From the NCBI GenBank assembly GCA_937864205.1, contig CALMJB010000076.1:1-16161 (forward strand): a DNA stretch of 16,161 nucleotides, written 5' to 3'. Both the position numbers and the translations under genes were made by a program. Below are positions 1-7,025 of this stretch, piece by piece. Source of the stretch: an uncultured Actinomycetes bacterium (GTDB lineage Bacteria > Actinomycetota > Actinomycetes > Nanopelagicales > Nanopelagicaceae). Position 1 is the first letter of the stretch. Each line of letters starts with the position of its first letter. Below the pieces are notes generated by a model. That model searched no databases. It was not told where the DNA came from and was given only the letters and a program-made list of their open reading frames with translations.

Positions 1-861
1 GTGAAGCTTGGCGATGAACAATTCGCCCGCGACTGGAACTGGGAAGAGCGCAAGATTTTTGCTCTCATCGGCATGGGGGTAGAACCTGGCATGAGCGATG
101 TCTTCGCAAAATATGCCAACGATCATCTCTTCAGCAAAATTGATGCCATAACAATCTTAGATGGCTCAAATCTTCGAGTAGAAGGTCATAACTTTGCGCC
201 CTCCTTCTCAATCTGGACCACAATTGAAGAGTGTTTAAATCCCCCGGTTGTTTGGGAAGATGGCAGAGGTTGGTACACCACCGCACCATTTAGCGAACTT
301 GAAGTCTTTGATTTCCCAGAGGGAATTGGTCCGGTCGAGTGCGTGAATGTCGAGCACGAAGAGGTGGTTTTGATCCCTCAAAAAATCGATGCCAAAAAAG
401 TTAACTTTAAGTACGGTCTTGGGGCTGAGTTCATCACAATTCTTAAGACCATCAACATGCTTGGCATGGATCGCAAAGAATCGGTTGAAGTGCAAGGAGT
501 CAGCGTCTCACCTAGAGATTTGCTTGCCGCCTCGTTGCCAGATCCAGCAACTTTAGGTTCGCGTATGAAAGGTAAGACCTGTGCCGGCACATTAGTGCGC
601 GGAATAGATAAAGAAGGAAAACCAAAAGCGGTTTATATTTACAACATCGTAGATAACGCGTGGTCTATGAAGGAATATGGCGATCAAGCGGTGGTATGGC
701 AAACCGCAATCAATCCAGTAATTGCAATGGAATTAATTCATAAGGGAATCTGGAAACCTCAAGGTGTAAATGGTCCGGAATGGTTTGAATCTAAACCATT
801 CCTAGATTTACTCGAGGAATACGGATCCTCTTGGCATATTCGCGAAGAACCGATTAAATAA
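1..861 (+). CDS. saccharopine dehydrogenase-family oxidoreductase, C-terminal part (5' end outside window)
   Basis: The visible 286 residues are the C-terminal part of a saccharopine dehydrogenase-family (LYS9-like) protein. Members are usually about 400 residues with an N-terminal NAD(P)-binding Rossmann fold. No such fold is visible, so the GTG at base 1 is very likely an internal valine. Family features seen are MGVEPGMSD (about residues 25-33), which starts the catalytic/dimerisation domain, and the blocks SPRDLLAASLPDPATLG (170-186), GKTCAG (191-196) and VVWQTAINP (231-239). The substrate cannot be fixed: this fold serves saccharopine, carboxynorspermidine and related amino-acid reductases. 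The SDR gene begins 5 bases after the stop, suggesting one transcript. A related-fold enzyme, homospermidine synthase, lies 3.3 kb downstream, which hints at, but does not show, a polyamine role. Family is confident; the exact reaction is not. Confidence 0.85.
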   Translation: MKLGDEQFARDWNWEERKIFALIGMGVEPGMSDVFAKYANDHLFSKIDAITILDGSNLRVEGHNFAPSFSIWTTIEECLNPPVVWEDGRGWYTTAPFSELEVFDFPEGIGPVECVNVEHEEVVLIPQKIDAKKVNFKYGLGAEFITILKTINMLGMDRKESVEVQGVSVSPRDLLAASLPDPATLGSRMKGKTCAGTLVRGIDKEGKPKAVYIYNIVDNAWSMKEYGDQAVVWQTAINPVIAMELIHKGIWKPQGVNGPEWFESKPFLDLLEEYGSSWHIREEPIK

Positions 862-866
862 TCAAC

Positions 867-1637
867 ATGAAATCGGCGCTAATAACCGGCGCAACTTCTG
901 GAATAGGTGCGGAATATTCTAAATTTCTTGCCGCAAAAGGTTACGACCTAGTTCTAGTTGCCCGTGATAAAAAAAGATTAACTGAATGTGGCAAATCCTT
1001 ATCAAAAAATTATGGAATTAAGGCGGAAATCCTCGCGGCAGATCTTTCGATTCCGACCCAGCTAAAGCGAGTTGAAGAAAGATTACAAAATCCAAAAAAA
1101 CCCATTTCAATTCTGGTCAATAATGCTGGCTTCGGCTTAAATCGGGCCTTTAGTCAAAGTGACATAAAAGATGAAGCAAGTTTGTTAGCGGTATTAGTAA
1201 CCGCTCCAATGCGATTAACACATGCTGCACTTGAACCTATGTTGAATGCCAACTCTGGCTCAATTATCAATATCAGCAGTGTGGCAAGCTGGATAGCCGG
1301 CGGAACATATAGTGCGGCAAAGTCATACTTAACCGTGCTTTCTGAATCACTGCATACTGAGTTAAAAGATACAAAAGTAAAAATAATCGCGGTGTGTCCT
1401 GGATTTACACATACTGAATTTCATCAACGTGGCAAGATGAAAATGACTGGGCTGCCAGAATTTATGTGGTTAAGTACAAAACAGGTCGTTGAAAAAAGTT
1501 GGCGAGATTTAAATTCAGGTAAAGCAGTTTCAGTTGCTGGTTGGCAGTACAAAACCCTTAGCTTCATTGCAAGATATGCGCCAAGATCAATTGTGCGAAA
1601 AGTAGGTATGAACGTACGCCGAAAACAACGCACCTGA
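867..1637 (+). CDS. short-chain dehydrogenase/reductase (classical SDR, DltE/YqjQ-like)
   Basis: This 256-residue protein has the normal length and motif order of a classical SDR. The NAD(P)-binding TGATSGIG is at residues 7-14, NNAG at 85-88, the catalytic Ser at 137 or 138, YSAAK (Tyr148, Lys152) and PG at 178-179. The VARDKKRL segment at 31-38 ends the second strand with a basic residue, which usually favours NADPH. It should be a soluble cytoplasmic carbonyl/alcohol oxidoreductase; the substrate cannot be read from sequence. The ATG lies 5 bases after the previous stop and has no Shine-Dalgarno sequence. Translation is therefore probably coupled to the upstream gene, although TTAAAT at 854-859, 7 bases before the ATG, could be an internal -10. 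No membrane segment or signal peptide is seen. Confidence 0.9.
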   Translation: MKSALITGATSGIGAEYSKFLAAKGYDLVLVARDKKRLTECGKSLSKNYGIKAEILAADLSIPTQLKRVEERLQNPKKPISILVNNAGFGLNRAFSQSDIKDEASLLAVLVTAPMRLTHAALEPMLNANSGSIINISSVASWIAGGTYSAAKSYLTVLSESLHTELKDTKVKIIAVCPGFTHTEFHQRGKMKMTGLPEFMWLSTKQVVEKSWRDLNSGKAVSVAGWQYKTLSFIARYAPRSIVRKVGMNVRRKQRT

Positions 1638-1665
1638 ACCGATTTTCACATAAATTTTTAAGTAA

Positions 1666-1694
1666 TTGACCGTGTCTTATCAATTGGTTTTAAA
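1666..1694 (+). promoter_or_regulatory. candidate promoter for the secreted-protein gene
   Basis: TTGACC (1666-1671) and TTTAAA (1689-1694) are 17 bases apart, upstream of the gene at 1772. The -35 is good but the -10 lacks the usual A2 and T6. TAATGT (1703-1708) and TGTAAT (1706-1711) are alternative -10 boxes. Any of these gives a leader of roughly 50-70 bases. That fits the clear ribosome binding site AAAGGGG at 1756-1762, 9 bases before the ATG. Confidence 0.3.
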
Positions 1695-1771
1695 GAAAAA
1701 CCTAATGTAATTAAGTAGACTCCCATTACTCGTTCACTGGAAAGCAAAGAAAAATAAAGGGGATTATTTAA

Positions 1772-2554
1772 ATGAACCGCAAAAGTAAGTTTTTAATTGC
1801 ACTAGCCACAATCTCGTTGATGTCTTTTTCTTTGATTACACCAGTCCAAGCCGCCGATAAAGAGGGTGGACCTTGCACAACCAAAGGTGCTACCGCCAAA
1901 ATTAAAAATCCCAAGAGTGGAAAATTCAATAATTTTATTTGCGATAACAATCCAGCTTTCAAACCAACTGAACTGACCTGGACATGGGATGGCTGTATTG
2001 AAATTCGTGATTCAATAAATGCTCAAATTGCACAAGACAGAGCCACAGATGCTGCGACCACAACAATTAACGCTCAAATCGAGAAAACTGCTAAATCTTT
2101 AAACACGATGTTGGCTTGGAACGCAACAAGTAACTACGCAAAAGGTGACATTGTTTATTTTGTTAGCAGTGGCACGAAGGCGTATTACGTAGCCAAAGTT
2201 GCTAATAAAAATATTCGCCCAGTAGGTGCCTCTGCCTCACGGGCTAGATGGAGCCTAAATACCGATCCACTTAATTCAACTGGCGCCGGAAAAGTTCCAG
2301 ATCTAGATCAAATCATTGCCACCACCAAAACAAAGGTGACCGCATTACAAAGTGTTTCAGCTTCAGCAGCTTCCGCCGCAACCTTACAAACACAGGTAAA
2401 TGATTTACAGGCGCAAGTCACTGAATTAAAGCGTCTAACCACCACTTCATCGGTTGCATTATTTTCGCCAAATGATTTGGTGCAATCCTTTGCCGGAAAA
2501 GACAATTTAATGTCTCAGCTCAATGTCATCATGATGCAAAAGTGCAAGCCATAA
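1772..2554 (+). CDS. secreted protein with Cys-containing N-terminal motif, possible CBM5/12-like module and coiled coil
   Basis: This is a 260-residue exported protein. A Sec signal peptide covers about residues 1-27, with cleavage after VQA and no lipobox. The mature start holds a GGPCTTKGATAKI motif (32-44), with cysteines at 35, 57 and 75 and one more at 258, so disulfides are plausible. Residues 116-160 follow the pattern W..(S/T).Y..GDIV......Y......P.......W (Trp116, Tyr122, Gly125-Asp126, Trp160). This resembles the short chitin/cellulose-binding CBM5/12 fold also used in tail fibres. Residues about 178-222 look like a coiled coil. No catalytic domain is visible, so an adhesin, glycan-binding or wall-associated role is inference. 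It stands alone, with its own leader, a good Shine-Dalgarno (AAAGGGG) and a strong terminator. Confidence 0.8.
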   Translation: MNRKSKFLIALATISLMSFSLITPVQAADKEGGPCTTKGATAKIKNPKSGKFNNFICDNNPAFKPTELTWTWDGCIEIRDSINAQIAQDRATDAATTTINAQIEKTAKSLNTMLAWNATSNYAKGDIVYFVSSGTKAYYVAKVANKNIRPVGASASRARWSLNTDPLNSTGAGKVPDLDQIIATTKTKVTALQSVSASAASAATLQTQVNDLQAQVTELKRLTTTSSVALFSPNDLVQSFAGKDNLMSQLNVIMMQKCKP

Positions 2555-2575
2555 AAATATAACCGGTCTGACTTT

Positions 2576-2612
2576 AGACCCCTAAGCCTAAAAATGGTTT
2601 AGGGGTCTTTTT
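2576..2612 (+). terminator. rho-independent terminator after the secreted-protein gene
   Basis: AGACCCCTAAGCC (2576-2588) pairs with GGTTTAGGGGTCT (2596-2608) around a 7-base loop (TAAAAAT). This makes a 13-bp stem with one G-U wobble. The T run continues to 2612, 22 bases after the stop codon. It cleanly separates this gene from the next promoter, whose -10 starts only 19 bases further on. Confidence 0.92.
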
Positions 2613-2630
2613 CATTTCTATTCGTTAATT

Positions 2631-2642
2631 TAGAATCAAAAT
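2631..2642 (+). promoter_or_regulatory. -10 box for a probable leaderless transcript of the GGDEF gene
   Basis: TAGAAT (2631-2636) is followed by exactly 6 bases and then the GTG start at 2643. The predicted transcription start therefore falls on the start codon. No Shine-Dalgarno is present and no convincing -35 is seen. The same TAGAAT-N6-start layout occurs before serC. Confidence 0.6.
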
Positions 2643-4136
2643 GTGAACATCCGTAAATTAATTATTTGGTTTACCGGATTTTTACTGGTGACACATCTGG
2701 GTTTTAAAGTCGCTGGACATTCAGTAAATGTTGGCAAAGATTTGATCGGATTCAATCTAATTGCTTTAGCATGTGCCGTAATCGCAGCAACCGCTCCAAA
2801 AATAAATAGCAGAGCCGCTAATTTAATCGTAGCGTTAGCAATAATAATTTGGACCGCAGGCTCGTTTGTTTCTGCGCTGATGGCTTTTGAATTTATCAAG
2901 TTAAATTCTGCAATAACCGACTCTTGCTACATCGTGTTTTATCCTGTTCTGCTTCTTGGAGTAATAATTGCTAATTCAGCCAAATTGAAGTTTGGCGCGG
3001 TTGAATTGTTGGATTCCGCCATAATCTCATTGGGAAGCGCCAGTGTTTTTGCGGCTCTGCTTTTTAATCCACTTTTAGGATTTGATGAATCTAATAACTT
3101 TAGTTTGTTCTTACGAATTTTCTATATCTGTGCCGATATCGTACTTCTGATTTTTACTTTGTTGATTGCAATAAATTCTAAATTACAACTACGTACGATT
3201 TTGTTATCAGCAGGTTTGGTGGCATTTGTTATCTCAGATTTATATTTTTTAAAAACTCAAGTTGCCGGAAATTACGAATTTGGTCAGATTTCAGATGATG
3301 GTTGGCTGGTTGGTTTATTCCTTTTAGCAATTGGTATGAATGCAGTTGACCTTAGAGAAAAAGCTCAACCTAGAACTCTAAATATATTTACTGGAGTCGC
3401 ACTTATCTCAAGTGCCACGTTATTGGGCTTGGCCGCGCTACATCCAGGGCATTTCCCAAATTTTATTTTGATACCAAGTTTTATAACGATCATCATTGCA
3501 TTCATTCGCATGGGTTTGGCAATCCAAGAAGCTCGGGCGGCTAGTTCGGAAAGATTATTGGCTAGAACTGATGAATTAACCGGGTTGGCAAACCGTCGAT
3601 ATTTTCTTAAAACTCTGACCGAGACCGAAACTGGTTTTTTGCTGATTGTAGATTTAAATGATTTTAAATCTGTTAATGACAATTTTGGTCATGATGTGGG
3701 CGATAAAGTTCTTAAGCAGGTTGCGCAGCGGTTTAATCGAGTGATCGACTCAAATTCAATTATTGCCCGTTTGGGTGGTGATGAATTCGGCGTAATTACA
3801 ACCGCCGATGAAGATTCAACTGAAGAACTGGTTCAATTTTTACTGGCTACTTTAAGTTATCCAGTAGTTATACAAACTGTGCCATTTCAAATTGGCGCAA
3901 GTATTGGTATCGCAAAATTTTGGCCCGATCAAGATTGTTCGGAAAGGTTGCGCCAGGCAGACCTCGCTATGTATCGAGCAAAAAATCGCTCTCGTAATAG
4001 TGCAATTGAAATGGCAAAAAACAATAATCAAATAAAGGTTGATGGTTCAAGCGGCAAATCCGGACAGATTTCCAGTTCAACTTGGGAGAAATTTGAAGAA
4101 AGTATGGATGAAAAATTTTTTGAAAATAGGCTTTAG
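2643..4136 (+). CDS. membrane-anchored GGDEF diguanylate cyclase
   Basis: This 497-residue protein should make cyclic di-GMP from two GTP at the inner face of the membrane. Residues 1 to about 295 contain around nine to ten hydrophobic segments and no recognisable soluble sensor. They may form a membrane-embedded sensor. The GGDEF domain follows (about 305-455) with DELTGLANRR (310-319), DLNDFKSVND (337-346) and an intact GGDEF active site at 378-382. The RxxD inhibitory site, expected 5 residues before GGDEF, is absent: RVID (366-369) sits 8 residues before it. No EAL or HD-GYP domain is fused. The C-terminal 45 residues are polar and low in complexity. The GTG start fits the leaderless promoter; an ATG two bases earlier runs straight into TGA. 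Confidence 0.92.
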   Translation: MNIRKLIIWFTGFLLVTHLGFKVAGHSVNVGKDLIGFNLIALACAVIAATAPKINSRAANLIVALAIIIWTAGSFVSALMAFEFIKLNSAITDSCYIVFYPVLLLGVIIANSAKLKFGAVELLDSAIISLGSASVFAALLFNPLLGFDESNNFSLFLRIFYICADIVLLIFTLLIAINSKLQLRTILLSAGLVAFVISDLYFLKTQVAGNYEFGQISDDGWLVGLFLLAIGMNAVDLREKAQPRTLNIFTGVALISSATLLGLAALHPGHFPNFILIPSFITIIIAFIRMGLAIQEARAASSERLLARTDELTGLANRRYFLKTLTETETGFLLIVDLNDFKSVNDNFGHDVGDKVLKQVAQRFNRVIDSNSIIARLGGDEFGVITTADEDSTEELVQFLLATLSYPVVIQTVPFQIGASIGIAKFWPDQDCSERLRQADLAMYRAKNRSRNSAIEMAKNNNQIKVDGSSGKSGQISSSTWEKFEESMDEKFFENRL

Positions 4137-4165
4137 TTTGTTAGCCTTAAGTCAAAACTTTTACC

Positions 4166-4178
4166 GACTTTTAAAGTC
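4166..4178. promoter_or_regulatory. 13-base palindrome upstream of homospermidine synthase
   Basis: GACTTT-T-AAAGTC is a perfect inverted repeat with a one-base centre in the 66-base gap before the hss start. It lies just upstream of TATTAG (4181-4186), a possible -10. The position suits an operator, or a weak hairpin ending the preceding transcript, but it has no T run. I cannot assign a regulator. Confidence 0.3.
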
Positions 4179-4202
4179 CTTATTAGAGAGCGGGTATCCT
4201 AA

Positions 4203-5636
4203 TTGGCAGCAAAGCACAAAAATCGAATTTTGGTTCTCGGAGCAGGTTCGGTTTCACAATGTGTTTTGCCACTCTTAATCGAACATCTAGTCGATGCTAA
4301 TCAGATAACCATTATTGATCAGCGAGACAATCGCGATCGCGTTAAATCTGCAATTTCAGCTGGCGCTACATATATTCAAGATCAGTTAACCAAAGAAAAT
4401 ATGGATGCGATGCTTTCGAAGCATTTAAAGCCTGGTGATTTCTTGCTTGACTTAGCTTGGAATATTGATGCGAATGCAATCATCGGTTGGGCACATGATC
4501 ATGGCGTCTTGTACTTAAATACCTCAGTTGAGGAATGGAATCCTTACGAAGCCGGATCTACTCGTCATCCAATCGAACGTACGTTGTATTACCGTCATAT
4601 GCGACTTCGTGAAATGAAGAATAAATGGAAAGAAACCGGGCCAACTGCAATCGTCGAACATGGTGCAAATCCAGGTTATGTATCTCATTTAACCAAACGT
4701 GCATTAGTCGATATTGCAAATAAGGCTCTGAAAGATGGCAAAGCTGCCGCCGGAGTTGAAAGTGCATTGCAATCTGAGGATTACCCAACTCTTGCGCAGA
4801 AATTAAATGTAAAAGTAATTCATATTTCAGAGCGTGATACTCAAGTTTCTGACAAACCAAAATTGTTAAATGAATTCGTAAACACCTGGTCGGTAGAAGG
4901 TTTTTATGAAGAGGGAATTGCTCCAGCAGAACTTGGTTGGGGAACTCATGAAAAACTTTTACCGCCGGCAGCCTTTGAACATAAAGTTGGACCAAAGAAT
5001 CAAATCTGTATTGCCCAACCAGGCGCCAAAACTTGGGTCAGATCGTGGGTGCCAAATATGGAAATCACCGGAATGGTGATTCGCCATGGCGAAGCATTCA
5101 CAATCTCAGATCATTTAACGGTTTGGAATGGTGACAAGGCGGTTTACCGCCCAACAGTTCATTATGCATACTGCCCCACCGATGCGGCAATTGCTTCCAT
5201 GCGCGAACTTGAAGGACGTCAGTGGGACTTAACGACTAATCAAAGAATTATGAATGAAGAAATTATCGATGGTGATGATCGCTTGGGTGTTTTGCTGATG
5301 GGTCACCCATATAAATCTTGGTGGGCAGGTTCGCTACTCAATATTCACGACTCTAGAAAATTAATTCCCGGTCAATCCGCAACCACCGTACAAGTTGCTA
5401 GCGCGGTCTATGCCGCAGTTGCATGGGCATTAGATAATCCAAATCGTGGATTACTTGTGCCAGATGAAATGCCTTGGCAAGAAGTTTTGAAATTAGCGGA
5501 AAAATATTGGGGTGGAATTCACTCAACACCTGCTGATTGGGATCCACTTTCAACTCGAAATGATTTGTTCAAAGGATGGAATGGCCGAGTTTATGATGAA
5601 ACCGATCCTTGGCAATTCACAAACTTTTTAACTTAA
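4203..5636 (+). CDS. hss: homospermidine synthase
   Basis: This NAD-dependent enzyme transfers an aminobutyl group between putrescine molecules, or from spermidine, to give sym-homospermidine, a long polyamine. The 477-residue length equals that of the Blastochloris viridis enzyme. The NAD-binding LGAGSVSQ is at residues 12-19 and HGANPGYVSH at 153-162. From memory of the B. viridis structure, Trp229 and Glu210/Glu237 line the substrate site; the same residues occur here at the same numbers in FVNTWSVEGFYEEG and HISERD. His295-x-Glu297 matches that enzyme's His296/Glu298. A second conserved block, LLMGHPYKSWWAGSLL, is at 364-379. The start must be TTG at 4203: the codon before it is TAA, and the Rossmann motif begins 12 residues later. 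No strong Shine-Dalgarno is seen; AGAGAG at 4185-4190 is the best. Confidence 0.93.
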   Translation: MAAKHKNRILVLGAGSVSQCVLPLLIEHLVDANQITIIDQRDNRDRVKSAISAGATYIQDQLTKENMDAMLSKHLKPGDFLLDLAWNIDANAIIGWAHDHGVLYLNTSVEEWNPYEAGSTRHPIERTLYYRHMRLREMKNKWKETGPTAIVEHGANPGYVSHLTKRALVDIANKALKDGKAAAGVESALQSEDYPTLAQKLNVKVIHISERDTQVSDKPKLLNEFVNTWSVEGFYEEGIAPAELGWGTHEKLLPPAAFEHKVGPKNQICIAQPGAKTWVRSWVPNMEITGMVIRHGEAFTISDHLTVWNGDKAVYRPTVHYAYCPTDAAIASMRELEGRQWDLTTNQRIMNEEIIDGDDRLGVLLMGHPYKSWWAGSLLNIHDSRKLIPGQSATTVQVASAVYAAVAWALDNPNRGLLVPDEMPWQEVLKLAEKYWGGIHSTPADWDPLSTRNDLFKGWNGRVYDETDPWQFTNFLT

Positions 5637-5660
5637 AAATAAATAGTCGCGGTTATTTTT
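5635..5660. terminator. weak bidirectional hairpin between convergent hss and phr
   Basis: AAAAATAA (5635-5642) and TTATTTTT (5653-5660) can pair around a 10-base loop. The hairpin overlaps both stop codons and is followed by T runs on either strand. The stem is only A/T, so it is weak. It is the only terminator-like structure in the 16-base gap between the facing genes. Confidence 0.3.
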
Positions 5661-7008
5661 TTGGCATCTCTGGTTTGCGCATTTTAATTTCTTCTAACCT
5701 TGCCAGAGATTCGATTCGCTCTTTTGCATGATCGACAATTTGATTCGGGTAGCCATTTGAATATCCATCTATCACCAACCAAGGTTCATGGATCTCGATT
5801 CCTTGCAGGTGGGCAAGTTCTGGCACATACTTTCTAACGTAATCACCATTCTCATCAAATTTCTTACCTTGCTCAATTGGATTAAATACCCGGTAATAAG
5901 GCGATGCATCCGTGCCACAGCCGGCGGTCCATTGCCAACCATGACTATTAGACGCCATATCGAAATCAATTAGGTGCTCCATAAAATGCTTCGCGCCATG
6001 TTGCCATTCAATGTGTAGATCTTTTACTAGAAAAGAGGCCACCACCATGCGAGTTCGGTTGTGCATCCAACCTTCAATCAATAATTGACGCATTGCCGCA
6101 TCCACAAATGGAAAGCCGGTTTTGCCCTCGCACCAAGCTTTAAATTTTTCGCCTGGCTCGTCATATTTCATTTTGGAAAATTGACCTGCGTAGTAATCCC
6201 AATCAGTGTGCGGATTATGGAATAACACATCGGCATAAAACTCACGCCAGGCGATCTCTTTTCGATACACCTCATGTGCCTTAGTTTGATTTAGTTGCAG
6301 AAGTAAAGTGCGTGGATGTACCTCTCCCCATTTAAGGTGAGCGCTCATTTTGCTAGTGCCGTCAATGCCGGCAAGATTTCGCGCTACGTCATATTGTGAA
6401 AGTGCGGCTGCACTAAATTGTTCGAATCTGGCATGCGCCGCTATTTCGCCCGCTTTAAAAACTTGTGAACCTGCCGGCGCTTTCCAATCTGGAAAATTTC
6501 GATCAATTGGTTCGGCTAACTTTAGATTTGCTGGTTTTAAATATGGTTTCGGAATTTGAAAGGTAGACCAACCTTTATAAAACGGGGTATACACCCGATA
6601 AGGAGTTCCATCGGTTGGTTTACGAACACTTCCAGGTGCCACTGCATATGGAGTTCCGGTCTTAGTAAGTTTTATCCCGGCTGCAATTATTTTTGCATCA
6701 CGTTTTGCTCCGTACGGTTCAAACTCTTCAGTGATATGAATGCTATCTGCCTGATAATGTTCTTGATATTTTTTTAAAACTTGATCTGGTTGCCCTATTG
6801 CGACATTCAATTTATTTGCTAGCGAATCATCTAGCGCTCGAAGGGAATTGGCCAGATAACTCAACCGCTTTGAGCCGGCACTTTTAATTAATTTCTCATC
6901 TAATATAAAAAGTGGAACAACCTCACCTAATTCCGCCGCTTTACAAAGAGCGGGATGATCATTGATTCGTAAATCACGTCGAAACCACATGATGGCTCGC
7001 TTCGTCAT
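5653..7008 (-). CDS. phr: deoxyribodipyrimidine photolyase (class I CPD photolyase family)
   Basis: This flavoprotein uses blue or near-UV light to split cyclobutane pyrimidine dimers. The 451 residues are full length. The N-terminal Rossmann domain for the antenna cofactor begins IMWFRRDLRIND (6-17), and a C-terminal FAD domain follows. Compared with E. coli enzyme numbering (recalled), Glu251 and Trp254 match substrate residues E274 and W277. Asn354 matches N378 beside the flavin. Trp358 and Trp335 match W382 and W359 of the electron-transfer chain, but the outer W306 position is Tyr282. The block from GTDASPYYRVFNP (365-377) is strongly conserved. The ATG at 7008 keeps the first beta strand. 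A later ATG at residue 7 would delete it. Only 17 bases separate it from the divergent gene. Confidence 0.92.
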   Translation of the reverse strand: MTKRAIMWFRRDLRINDHPALCKAAELGEVVPLFILDEKLIKSAGSKRLSYLANSLRALDDSLANKLNVAIGQPDQVLKKYQEHYQADSIHITEEFEPYGAKRDAKIIAAGIKLTKTGTPYAVAPGSVRKPTDGTPYRVYTPFYKGWSTFQIPKPYLKPANLKLAEPIDRNFPDWKAPAGSQVFKAGEIAAHARFEQFSAAALSQYDVARNLAGIDGTSKMSAHLKWGEVHPRTLLLQLNQTKAHEVYRKEIAWREFYADVLFHNPHTDWDYYAGQFSKMKYDEPGEKFKAWCEGKTGFPFVDAAMRQLLIEGWMHNRTRMVVASFLVKDLHIEWQHGAKHFMEHLIDFDMASNSHGWQWTAGCGTDASPYYRVFNPIEQGKKFDENGDYVRKYVPELAHLQGIEIHEPWLVIDGYSNGYPNQIVDHAKERIESLARLEEIKMRKPEMPKK

Positions 7009-7025
7009 GGTTGTATCGTGCCACT
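7009..7025. promoter_or_regulatory. 17-base divergent start region between phr and the esterase gene
   Basis: The two start codons face away from each other with only 17 bases between. On the plus strand TATCGT (7014-7019) is followed by exactly 6 bases and ATG at 7026. On the minus strand CACGAT (7020-7015) is also exactly 6 bases before ATG at 7008, though it is a weaker -10. Neither gene has room for a Shine-Dalgarno, so both mRNAs are probably leaderless from overlapping promoters. The -35 regions would lie inside the opposite gene. Confidence 0.5.

Noticed and set aside
2641..2646. ATG-TGA as a regulatory start-stop element
   Set aside because: The TAGAAT spacing places the transcript start at 2643, so this ATG would not be in the mRNA.
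3738..3749. RVID of the GGDEF protein as the inhibitory I-site
   Set aside because: It ends 8 residues before GGDEF; the functional RxxD motif ends 5 residues before.
4195..4205. TATCCT before hss as a leaderless -10
   Set aside because: Only 2 bases separate it from the TTG start. The transcript would begin inside the gene, unlike the 6-base spacing of the other sites.
4039..4278. 79-codon plus-strand frame bridging the GGDEF gene and hss
   Set aside because: It overlaps two well-supported genes in another frame and changes composition at each boundary.
4558..4995. 145-codon open frame on the minus strand inside hss
   Set aside because: It lies antisense to a strongly conserved gene, has no ribosome site and gives a protein rich in Leu/Gln/His typical of reverse-complement reading.
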